Source: Mycolicibacterium wolinskyi
GTDB lineage: Bacteria; Actinomycetota; Actinomycetes; Mycobacteriales; Mycobacteriaceae
Length of the DNA stretch: 64,000 nt
NCBI RefSeq assembly: GCF_002101965.1
Contig: NZ_LQQA01000034.1
Coordinates: 1-64,000 of the forward strand
Reading direction: 5' to 3'
Below, one piece after another: positions 26,343-33,736 of this stretch. How positions within the stretch are numbered: the stretch's first letter is position 1; each line of letters starts with the position of its first letter. The translations under genes were made by a program, and so were the position numbers. The notes beneath the pieces are model-generated. The model saw nothing but the letters and a program-made list of their open reading frames with translations, ran no database searches and was not told where the DNA came from.

Positions 26343-27164
26343 GTGGGACAACCGGTCGAAGTTGTTACGTCCGAGCTGCATTCGGCTGCGACGCGCCTGG
26401 CTGACGCTGGGCAGCGTCTTCAAGACGGGTTGTCGAGTGTCGATCTGGAAGTCGGACAGTTGTTGGGCTCGGGCTGGAAGGGCCGCGCAGCGTCTGCCTA
26501 TGAGACGGAATGGGACAAGTGGCACACCGGCGCGGGACAGGTTGTCCGGGGCTTGCAGACGATGTCGGAGTTGTTGAGAAGAGCGGCCGACGAATACGCC
26601 CGGACCGATCAGCAGTCCGCCGATGCGGTCGGGTCGTCTTTCCAGCCCGGCGATGCGGCCGGGCCGGGCAGCAGCCCGGCTGGTCCGAGTCCGACTGGCC
26701 AGACCGCAGTCGACGCCATGAGTAATCGCGGTGTCGCCGAAACTGCTGCGTCGATGAATCTGACACAGCCTGCGGCGGAGGCGGGAGGTCAGGTAGCGCA
26801 AGGGCTGGGACAAACAACCGGGCAAGTGGCAGGCGGTTTGGCACAGGCCGCCGCAGGACTTGTTCAGGTCGCCACCGGGATCGCGCAGGGCGTCGTCGGC
26901 TTGGCGCAGCAGGCGGCGCATGCGCAACCGAACGGTGAAGCGACACCGGGCGAGAAAGCTGAGAAAGCGAAGCGAGACGAAGGCGACGACCGCGAGGAGC
27001 GCGCCGATGAGTCCGACGAACGTGGTCACGACGCCGAGGGCCACGGCGGCGCTGCGGCCGCGGATGACTCCGCATCCACGGCTCCGGTACAGGCTCCGCC
27101 AGTCGAACCTCGCACGCCGACGCGTGCCGTTGGTCGGTCGGACGGTTCTGATGTTGGTCTTTGA
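26343..27164 (+). CDS. EsxF-like WXG100 protein with a long C-terminal extension
   Basis: A 273-residue protein. The first ~95 residues are a WXG100 helical hairpin with W-x-G at Trp45-Lys46-Gly47 and a YxxxD signal at Tyr85-Asp89. Its stretch VGQLLGSGWKGRAASAY then WDKWHTGAG resembles M. tuberculosis EsxF, the first gene of the esxF-esxE-cpnT operon, as I recall it. Unlike EsxF it continues for ~180 residues with Gln/Ala/Gly amphipathic repeats and a charged Glu/Asp/Lys tail, the same tail style as EspE and the EspJ-like protein. GTG 26343 is used because GGAAGGGGG stands 4-6 nt upstream; GTG 26316 is the alternative. It overlaps the EsxE-like gene by 14 nt. Confidence 0.85.
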   Translation: MGQPVEVVTSELHSAATRLADAGQRLQDGLSSVDLEVGQLLGSGWKGRAASAYETEWDKWHTGAGQVVRGLQTMSELLRRAADEYARTDQQSADAVGSSFQPGDAAGPGSSPAGPSPTGQTAVDAMSNRGVAETAASMNLTQPAAEAGGQVAQGLGQTTGQVAGGLAQAAAGLVQVATGIAQGVVGLAQQAAHAQPNGEATPGEKAEKAKRDEGDDREERADESDERGHDAEGHGGAAAADDSASTAPVQAPPVEPRTPTRAVGRSDGSDVGL

Positions 27165-27435
27165 TTTTCCTCAACTGCAGTCAGCCATCACGCACATGGT
27201 GGCGTTTCAGCGCGACGTCGAAGCGTCCCTCGAAGACATCGATCAAGCGATGGCTGCGTTGCGTCAGCATTGGCATGGTTCAGGGTCGGATGCGCAGGCG
27301 CAGGCGCAGCAGCAATGGGAGGACGGCGCCGAACAGATGCGAGCGGCGTTGTCACAGCTACAAAAGGCCGCTGAGGCAGCGCACAAGAACTACACCGAGG
27401 CAAAGAAGAAGAACGGCGAGATGTGGGCGCCGTAG
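27151..27435 (+). CDS. EsxE-like WXG100 protein
   Basis: A 94-residue WXG100 protein with the turn in HWHGSGSDA. Its C-terminal segment AAEAAHKNYTEAKKKNGEMW matches the layout of M. tuberculosis EsxE, which ends AHANYTGAMATNLGMWS as I recall it. It probably dimerises with the preceding EsxF-like protein and serves export and surface display of the large toxin encoded next, as EsxE/EsxF do for CpnT. Start ATG 27151 lies inside the end of the previous gene, and its own stop lies inside the start of the toxin gene, so all three are coupled. Confidence 0.85.
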   Translation: MLVFDFPQLQSAITHMVAFQRDVEASLEDIDQAMAALRQHWHGSGSDAQAQAQQQWEDGAEQMRAALSQLQKAAEAAHKNYTEAKKKNGEMWAP

Positions 27436-30400
27436 CCGGCACAAGCGGTGCAGGCTCGGGCACTTCCGGGGACCGCATCGAGGTCGATCCCGAAGTACTG
27501 ATCCGGGCGGGTCAGCGGATGGGATCGCTCGGGGCGCAGCTGGGCATGCTCTCGGACGCACTGGGTGCGGTCATATCGAGTGGGATTGCCTCTGGTCTGG
27601 ACCCAGCCGGGCTCAGTTTCGCGCTGGAGTATGGCCGACGGGCGCAGGAGTTCGCCGATGGCTTGGCGAATGGCGCGAATTCGTTCAAATCCGTGGGCTA
27701 CAAGTTGGAGGCAACGGGTCACAACTACAGGAGCGCTGATGCGGCGTCGACCATCGGTGGGGCGGGACCGACCGGTGGCCTCGGCGAAGTGCCGAGTACG
27801 ACAACGGCGGCTGACGCCGCATTAGGTCCGAGCGCGAGTGTGGTGCTTCCTCCACTCCGGTGGCCCTTGATCCTGCCTTTCCTCGTAGTTGCCATTGGTC
27901 CCGGGGCGGCGATGTGGCCGTCGGGAGATCCGGCGATGATGAGGTTGACGGCCGCGCAATGGCGCAATCTCGCCCAAGGTATGGCGATCTTCGAGGGCGA
28001 GTTGGCCGCAGTGAAAACTGCTGTCTCCGTTCAGAACATCCCGGAGATCGGCCAGATCAACACGGCTCTCTTCGACCTCGGTGAGGGCATCTCTGCGCTG
28101 GCGGATACCGCTGCGGACATCGCCGAGAAGGCCGACACGTTCGCCGGCGACGTGCAGCAGGCGCAAGACGCCATCCGCCGGCTGTTGGACAGACTGACGT
28201 CCATCGACGGTGTCGTAGACACCTTGAAGGGCATATTCACTGGCGAAGCCGACGACATCCTGCGAGAGATCGCCCGCGACGTCGGTGAAATCCTGGACAA
28301 CTTCCAGAGCCAGGTCAAGGGTGTGGTCGGTCTCCTGGAGGCGCTCAAAACCGCCATCGGCGACGCCGCGACAGCTTTCCAGAAATGGATCACCCCCATC
28401 TTGGTGGCCACTTTTGGTGAGGAAGTGGGCGGCCACCTCGCTGCGCTGGTGACTACCTACACCGACTTCTCCGTGGGTGTGTGGTCAGGGTTGATCAACA
28501 CGGTGTCGGGCACAGTGGCGATGGCCGACATCGACACATGGAAGGGCATGGCCGAGTTGGCGATGTCGGTGGCGAAGGACCCATCGACATTGGACGACGT
28601 GCTCATGACCATGGGCAAGGAGTTCATTGCCTACGACCAGTGGACCGGCGACCACCCGGGCAGAGGGGCGGGGGAGGCAGTGTTCAACATTGCCTCGTTG
28701 TTCAACCCTGCTGGCGGGCCGCTTTCGAAGTCAGGCACCGTGGTCAAGGGAGTCAAGGCCGCTCACGGTGCATTGAAAGGCGGAAAGCTTCCGAGTCTTT
28801 CGGATCTGCCCGGATTGAAGTCCGGCAACCACAACCTGGATGAACTGGACGATCTGGCCGGGCTCGGGTCCAAGGCTCCCGATGTCCAGGAGTTCACCCC
28901 AGCCATTCCCGAGTCCGTCATTAATCCGAACCCTCCCAGTGGCTTTGATGGGCCGACAGCCCCTCGTGGCTTCGAGAATCCGGCCGGGCCACCTGACCCC
29001 CCGGGCCCGGCGGGTACGTCAGGTCGGGACTACGGCGGCGACGGCCCACCGCCTGATCCGCCAGGCCGGCCAGTCGGTCCTTCGGAGGCTGGACCGGGCC
29101 GTGCGGAGGGACCGTCTGCGCAACCACCGGCTACCTCTGGTCCGGGTCAGCCCAGTCACTCGCCGCCTTCGGCCGAGCCGCCTGCGCCATCACCCGGCGA
29201 ACCCACTTCCTCTGGCGGTCAGGCACCATCCGGTGCTCACGATGCACCCGAAACACCAAGTCCCACAGGTCAACACGATCCCGGGTCCCGTGCCGACGGT
29301 GATACCCCCGCCAGCAACGAACCGAGCACACCCGAGACGCAAGGGGCCGGGCATACGCCCGAGCAGCACGGCTACGCCGCCGGAGATGGAGCTGTCGACA
29401 ATGCGGGGCACCGAGGCACCGACAACGACATGCTCGGCGACAATCACCGTACGGGTTCCAGCGACTACAACGGGCGCCCCGATGAGCGGACCCACACGCC
29501 GGCTGATCATCAGCGTGCCCATGTGGCAGAGCCAGCTTCACATGGCGGCGACGACCGCGCGAATCTGGACAACGGTACTAGCCGAGAACAGACACCCGGT
29601 GATGGCAACAGCTTCCGTCAGGATTCTGGCGGGGTTGCGCCGGGCATGATGCCCATGATCGGCGGACCGATGGGGCAGCACGGCCCCATGCACAGTCCGG
29701 GCGACGGACAGACTGCGGCCGGTAGAGCACAGACGCCGGAGACCCCCACACGTAACGCTGAATCGAAAGCGCAGCAGGGTGGTTCACTGGGAAACGCGCG
29801 CTCCCAACCATCTTCCACGACCGGTGCTGCTGCGGCGCATTCGCCAACGGCGCCGGTGAAACCTGCTGCCTCACACACTGTGTCGGACGCATCGGACGGG
29901 GCGATCCGCTCCGAGTCGGAGGCGCGCACGTCGCGCTCGCGGGACAATGTGCGGGATGACGCCTTGGCGCCAGCACGTGTCACGCATGAAACGCCGGCCG
30001 CCCAAAGCGCCGATCGGCCTGGAAACCAAGCTGATCCGTCTCAACCTCGCGCGACCCCCGAGACCGGAAGCGGCCTGCGTGACGAGCAAAAGGACCGACC
30101 CGGCCCAGTGGGCAACCCAGCGGATGCGCGGGTGTACGGGCCGCACGAACTGGACCCCGTGGAAGACCCTGCATACCAGGCGGCGGTAGAGGATGCACTT
30201 AGGAGCACGGGGGGCGGGTACCTCGTGCATGCTGACCCGCGGATGAATGATTATGGGCAGTTGATCAACGATGGCGGTCCGTCGGTAATCGGACGATCCA
30301 ACAACTGCCTCGACTGCTGTCTGGCGGCTTTGTCATCATTCCTGGGAGACCCGACCGTATCGGCGCCCCGGCATCGCGACGAGTTGCCGACCGGTGAGAT

Positions 30401-32234
30401 CGACAGGGTGACAGGGGAACACAGCGGCCTGCGCCGGGCGGCCGAGTGGATCGGTCGCGAGTTGCTGGAGTTTCAGTTCCCTAGAAAGCCCCTCGCGAAC
30501 CACTTCGACGCTTTGCATGAGTACATTGCCAACGCCGGACCCGGATCGGCCGCACTGGTCGTCAACGGTTGGCATGCGATTGATCCACATACCCTTCAAT
30601 TTCTGAACCATCCCGACGGCTCACCGATTACGGACGGGTCGCATGCGACGGTCGTCGTATATCCAGAGGGAGCCGACGGGCCGGTGTGGTGGGACCCGCA
30701 AGACGGGTCTACCTCCGACCGGCCTCCAGCTTGGATGGTCGAACAGTCGACGTACTTACATTTCACGCCTGTCGAATCTGGTCAAGGAGCGCACCATGGC
30801 ACAACTGAAAACGACGGAAGAAGCCCTGGCATACCTGGCGCAGATGTCGCCGACCGAGAAATACCACGTGGTTCCGTTCGACCATGGATGGGTGGCGACG
30901 AAAGTGCTGACGCCGGAGCAGATGAACTCTGGAGCGGCGGTGGGTTTGGCTCGACTGGTGATCGATTCGGAGACCGCGATCGTCTATCTGTACCCGAGTT
31001 GGTCGACGATGAGAGTGGCGGAGGTTCACACGACGTTCAAACAGACGGGCGTCAACCGAGTGGCTCAGCAGATATATCCGTATCAATGGACCATCACGCT
31101 GCGGCGAATCCGGGAGGACGACCAGACTATCGTGTATCAGCTGAAAGCGGAGTCGCTGACCGACCCGCCGCAACCGACCCAAGAACATCCGTTGACGATC
31201 GAGAAGCACACGCATACTTGGGATCCGCGGGATCCACTGTCGGCGACGGCGGCAGTCCACGCGCGCTGGGCGAGCCGTCAGAACCAGGGCGTGTGGCCGG
31301 AGACGGACACCACCCAGGTGTAACTGGCCGCCACGCCGATGAGGTCTCTGCCTCCAGTTCGCCGATGGAGACGCGGGGCGACGAGAAGCCGGGGCGGGAC
31401 GAGCATTTCTCCGGAGAAGATCTGAGGACGGGGTCCGGCGATAGCGACTTTGACCATCGACAAACAACCGGAACGGGCCACGACGCCGGAACAATCCACT
31501 ACAAAGCTGTAAGCAGCGATAACCTGGCGGAGCCGTCGGGCCAGCGTTACGAATCACCCTCTCCCGCAGGCGCTCCAGAGAGGCAACAATCCTCACTGGA
31601 GCAGAGCGGACACGGAGATCCGCCAGCCGCCTCGGGCGAGACAAGCGTCGGATCGGAATCGGAAGGTTCACCTGAAACCACAGGCAGCAACGACGCTCCC
31701 GCCAACTTCGCGGACTTGCACCCCCCTCTGCACCGGGAGAACCCCTATCCCGTGAAGTACATGCCGGGCATGTACTCGAACGAAACGGACCCCAACCATC
31801 CTCAGAATCCTTTCCCAGGAAAAAGCGTCGAGCGCTGGCCTCCCGAGAAAGTCGAGGCGCACCGCGTGGTCGTGGATCAGCATGGACTTTTGCGCCATAT
31901 CGATGGTCGGCTGGTCGATACCCGTGGTGCGAAGTCGTTGTGGTCCAGCGGTGGCGGTCGAGCCATCTTTACCATGGACCCACACGGGAATCTATATGTG
32001 TCGCTTGAACACGCGCGAGGTCGAATTCACCATTCGACCCTGTCGAGTGGCAAGCCTGTTACGGGCGCAGGAGAACTGACGGTAGTCGATGGCCGCTTGA
32101 TCGAATTAACGGACAACAGTGGACACTACAGGCCACTTCGTTCCAATACGCAGAACGTTATTGATGAGCTTGCCAACCAGGGAATCGATATGGATGCGGT
32201 ATCTGTACTTTTGAGTGCGTTGGAAGGAACATGA
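27423..32234 (+). CDS. CpnT-like polymorphic toxin with deamidase-type and SGHY-type C-terminal domains
   Basis: A 1603-residue open frame from GTG 27423. Residues 1-~450 resemble the N-terminal domain of CpnT: an Asp-Pro start (IEVDPEVL), GHNYRSADA, WPSGDP...AAQWR and GAGEAVFNIASL...GGPLSK follow the same order as I recall in Rv3903c. Residues ~480-900 are a Pro/Gly/Ser/His linker. Residues ~915-1125 form a papain-fold glutamine-deamidase-like domain with Cys962 (NNCLDCC), His1074 (GSHATVVVYP) and Asp1091 (WWDPQ). Residues ~1126-1300 are the out-of-frame shadow of a nested immunity-like gene (30796-31323). A linker and an SGHY-type domain (1469-1603; HHST at 1536-1539, SGHY at 1566-1569) follow. 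The true toxin may stop short of the nested gene in ancestral forms, but no stop codon exists here. Confidence 0.8.
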   Translation: MGAVAGTSGAGSGTSGDRIEVDPEVLIRAGQRMGSLGAQLGMLSDALGAVISSGIASGLDPAGLSFALEYGRRAQEFADGLANGANSFKSVGYKLEATGHNYRSADAASTIGGAGPTGGLGEVPSTTTAADAALGPSASVVLPPLRWPLILPFLVVAIGPGAAMWPSGDPAMMRLTAAQWRNLAQGMAIFEGELAAVKTAVSVQNIPEIGQINTALFDLGEGISALADTAADIAEKADTFAGDVQQAQDAIRRLLDRLTSIDGVVDTLKGIFTGEADDILREIARDVGEILDNFQSQVKGVVGLLEALKTAIGDAATAFQKWITPILVATFGEEVGGHLAALVTTYTDFSVGVWSGLINTVSGTVAMADIDTWKGMAELAMSVAKDPSTLDDVLMTMGKEFIAYDQWTGDHPGRGAGEAVFNIASLFNPAGGPLSKSGTVVKGVKAAHGALKGGKLPSLSDLPGLKSGNHNLDELDDLAGLGSKAPDVQEFTPAIPESVINPNPPSGFDGPTAPRGFENPAGPPDPPGPAGTSGRDYGGDGPPPDPPGRPVGPSEAGPGRAEGPSAQPPATSGPGQPSHSPPSAEPPAPSPGEPTSSGGQAPSGAHDAPETPSPTGQHDPGSRADGDTPASNEPSTPETQGAGHTPEQHGYAAGDGAVDNAGHRGTDNDMLGDNHRTGSSDYNGRPDERTHTPADHQRAHVAEPASHGGDDRANLDNGTSREQTPGDGNSFRQDSGGVAPGMMPMIGGPMGQHGPMHSPGDGQTAAGRAQTPETPTRNAESKAQQGGSLGNARSQPSSTTGAAAAHSPTAPVKPAASHTVSDASDGAIRSESEARTSRSRDNVRDDALAPARVTHETPAAQSADRPGNQADPSQPRATPETGSGLRDEQKDRPGPVGNPADARVYGPHELDPVEDPAYQAAVEDALRSTGGGYLVHADPRMNDYGQLINDGGPSVIGRSNNCLDCCLAALSSFLGDPTVSAPRHRDELPTGEIDRVTGEHSGLRRAAEWIGRELLEFQFPRKPLANHFDALHEYIANAGPGSAALVVNGWHAIDPHTLQFLNHPDGSPITDGSHATVVVYPEGADGPVWWDPQDGSTSDRPPAWMVEQSTYLHFTPVESGQGAHHGTTENDGRSPGIPGADVADREIPRGSVRPWMGGDESADAGADELWSGGGFGSTGDRFGDRDRLSVPELVDDESGGGSHDVQTDGRQPSGSADISVSMDHHAAANPGGRPDYRVSAESGVADRPAATDPRTSVDDREAHAYLGSAGSTVGDGGSPRALGEPSEPGRVAGDGHHPGVTGRHADEVSASSSPMETRGDEKPGRDEHFSGEDLRTGSGDSDFDHRQTTGTGHDAGTIHYKAVSSDNLAEPSGQRYESPSPAGAPERQQSSLEQSGHGDPPAASGETSVGSESEGSPETTGSNDAPANFADLHPPLHRENPYPVKYMPGMYSNETDPNHPQNPFPGKSVERWPPEKVEAHRVVVDQHGLLRHIDGRLVDTRGAKSLWSSGGGRAIFTMDPHGNLYVSLEHARGRIHHSTLSSGKPVTGAGELTVVDGRLIELTDNSGHYRPLRSNTQNVIDELANQGIDMDAVSVLLSALEGT
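30796..31323 (+). CDS. Immunity-like protein nested out of frame inside the toxin gene
   Basis: A 175-residue product from ATG 30796, with AAGGAG 6 nt upstream (30784-30789) and a TAA stop. Its composition is that of an ordinary soluble protein (FDHGWVATKVL, GLARLVIDSETAIVYLYPSW, TITLRRIREDD), and its third codon positions are mostly G or C. The overlying toxin frame gives only Asp/Gly/Ser/Arg-rich text across the same interval, so I judge this frame to be the real one here. It starts right after the deamidase-type domain, where an immunity gene is expected. The GWV...lVID...YPS pattern recalls YrhB/Imm35-type immunity proteins, but only tentatively. It would protect the producer from the Cys962 domain. 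Confidence 0.75.
   Translation: MAQLKTTEEALAYLAQMSPTEKYHVVPFDHGWVATKVLTPEQMNSGAAVGLARLVIDSETAIVYLYPSWSTMRVAEVHTTFKQTGVNRVAQQIYPYQWTITLRRIREDDQTIVYQLKAESLTDPPQPTQEHPLTIEKHTHTWDPRDPLSATAAVHARWASRQNQGVWPETDTTQV
31827..32231 (+). repeat. SGHY-type toxin domain, copy 1
   Basis: The end of the large toxin. It is a diverged direct repeat of 33260-33640: both share VERW.P, AHR/RHR-VV-D, DTR, FxMDPHGN(L/F)YVSL, HHSTLS-G-PV, AGEL-V-DGRL and SGHY-P in the same order. By eye about half of the positions agree. Confidence 0.8.
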
Positions 32235-32268
32235 AGTGGTTGGAGAATCATGGCGTGGCGGGGTAAAT

Positions 32269-32559
32269 ATGATTCTGTACGGCATACAATTCACAACAAA
32301 ACTCGACCAAGTTACTGCAGCGGTTACTGCCGACGCCATCATCGGGTACAACACTTTTGATGATGGACCGCAGTTCTACTTGGACGCAATCAACGCCGCG
32401 CTCGCTTCAGACGCTGTAATTATGACCGAAGAATGGGCTGAGCCGCCGTACGGACGAGAAGATCTCCGGCACACCGAGCAGGAAGTTCGGCAGTTCTTGG
32501 CGCATGTGGCTGAGGATTTGATCCGACGCCAGCCCTGGCCGCCAAAGCCCGGCGCGTGA
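32269..32559 (+). CDS. Small immunity-like protein
   Basis: A 96-residue soluble protein starting at ATG 32269 with GGCGGGG close upstream; an in-frame TTG at 32215 is less likely because it lies inside the toxin gene. Its text (ILYGIQF, DGPQFYLDAINAAL, then an acidic helix ending QPWPP) recurs as the N-terminal ~95 residues of the next protein (ILYGLQY, NGPQFYLDAAEAAL, YPWQVP). It directly follows the SGHY toxin domain, so it is the natural candidate to neutralise that domain. Family unknown to me. Codon use is AT-richer than in the housekeeping genes. Confidence 0.75.
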   Translation: MILYGIQFTTKLDQVTAAVTADAIIGYNTFDDGPQFYLDAINAALASDAVIMTEEWAEPPYGREDLRHTEQEVRQFLAHVAEDLIRRQPWPPKPGA

Positions 32560-32584
32560 CATTTGAGAGGCGGTGACAGCAATC

Positions 32585-33673
32585 GTGTGGTGGCACGGTG
32601 CGATTAGTCAGATTCTTTATGGACTTCAGTACGTACCCATTTTGGACAGCCGAGGTGCGTTCGAGATGTCACATGCGATGGTTGCACGACGGTGTCTTGC
32701 AAATGGTCCCCAGTTCTACCTTGATGCGGCAGAGGCTGCGCTAGCGCAGCGCGAATCAGTACGTGTGGTCCCAACGCCGCATATGGAAAACGACATTAGG
32801 CTCTTTCTGCAACAGCTGGCCAAGGAGTTGCGGTACCTCTATCCGTGGCAGGTTCCGTCGGTTCTGGAGCTGAGTCTGGACAATTGGGGACAGCTGATGG
32901 CAGGCGCCGAACCCATAGGTAAGATTGATTTGCGTCAGCTCGATGTCAGTCAACGATTAGGAATCGAATTCGGCGAGGTCGGTGGCCGACGGGAACCCGG
33001 ACTTCTGCTTCGGCTACGTTCGGGTGTGGTTGTGGGGCTAGCGGCGCCCACGAGTGTCGCCGACTCGGGCATCACCATATTCACTGTTCCTGAAGCTGAT
33101 GTATCTCGGGTCCGGGATGAGATTATTCTCGCCGCGGCACTGCAGCCCACCGATATCGAGATATTTGCGCGCAGAATTGATGGCCAATCGTCCCCATCTG
33201 GACGCGATGGGTCGCGATCGCGGAGTCTTCTCCCGGATCTGACGCCGCAAGCCTCCGGGGTCGAACGATGGTCACCGCAACGAATCGCTCGGCATCGGGT
33301 CGTGATCGATGAAGAGGGAAGATTCAGGACCATCGACGGTGGCGTCTTGGACACTCGAATGGCGTCGGCATCGTGGCGGCCGAACGCCGAGCTCGCTCTA
33401 TTCGTCATGGACCCACATGGCAACTTCTATGTCTCCTTGAGGCGAGTCATCTCACGCGTCCATCACTCCACGCTCTCCGGAGGCGGGCCGGTTACCGTAG
33501 CCGGCGAGCTTCGTGTCCGTGATGGGCGCTTGTTGGCGATGACCGACCACAGCGGCCACTACCCGCCGACCAAGTCGGACAACCAAATTGTCTTAGGAGA
33601 ACTGCAGCGGCGGGGAGTACGGACGACGGATGTGGCATTCGACTTCGCCGCGACAGCGAACCGATGGGAATGA
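32585..33673 (+). CDS. Fused immunity-like and orphan toxin-cassette protein
   Basis: About 362 residues. Residues 1-~92 repeat the preceding small immunity-like protein. Residues ~93-200 are a second unknown domain (WGQLMAGAEPIG, LLLRLRSGVVVGL). Then comes a short Ser/Arg linker and a full second copy of the SGHY domain (from 33260). Such a fusion of immunity text with a toxin tip is unusual: orphan toxin cassettes normally begin with linker and follow an immunity gene that has its own stop. GTG 32585 (GGTGA 8 nt upstream) is preferred; GTG 32573 is the alternative start. It may be a relic of cassette recombination or a working chimera. Confidence 0.7.
   Translation: MWWHGAISQILYGLQYVPILDSRGAFEMSHAMVARRCLANGPQFYLDAAEAALAQRESVRVVPTPHMENDIRLFLQQLAKELRYLYPWQVPSVLELSLDNWGQLMAGAEPIGKIDLRQLDVSQRLGIEFGEVGGRREPGLLLRLRSGVVVGLAAPTSVADSGITIFTVPEADVSRVRDEIILAAALQPTDIEIFARRIDGQSSPSGRDGSRSRSLLPDLTPQASGVERWSPQRIARHRVVIDEEGRFRTIDGGVLDTRMASASWRPNAELALFVMDPHGNFYVSLRRVISRVHHSTLSGGGPVTVAGELRVRDGRLLAMTDHSGHYPPTKSDNQIVLGELQRRGVRTTDVAFDFAATANRWE
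33260..33640 (+). repeat. SGHY-type toxin domain, copy 2 (orphan cassette)
   Basis: A diverged copy of 31827-32231, with HHSTLSGGGPV, AGELRVRDGRLL and SGHYPP conserved. It lacks any secretion or channel part of its own, which is what orphan toxin cassettes of polymorphic toxin loci look like. Confidence 0.8.
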
Positions 33674-33736
33674 GGCACCCATATCGGCCACGGTCTGGCG
33701 ACATAACTACGACACAGGTTCAGGAGCGAAGCCGAA

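Noticed and set aside
27423..32234. Frameshift or sequencing error as explanation of the 1603-codon frame
   Set aside because: The frame is open throughout and coding-like on both sides of the nested gene. A single error cannot create both the nested gene with its own Shine-Dalgarno and the continuous outer frame. A lost stop near 30790 remains possible.
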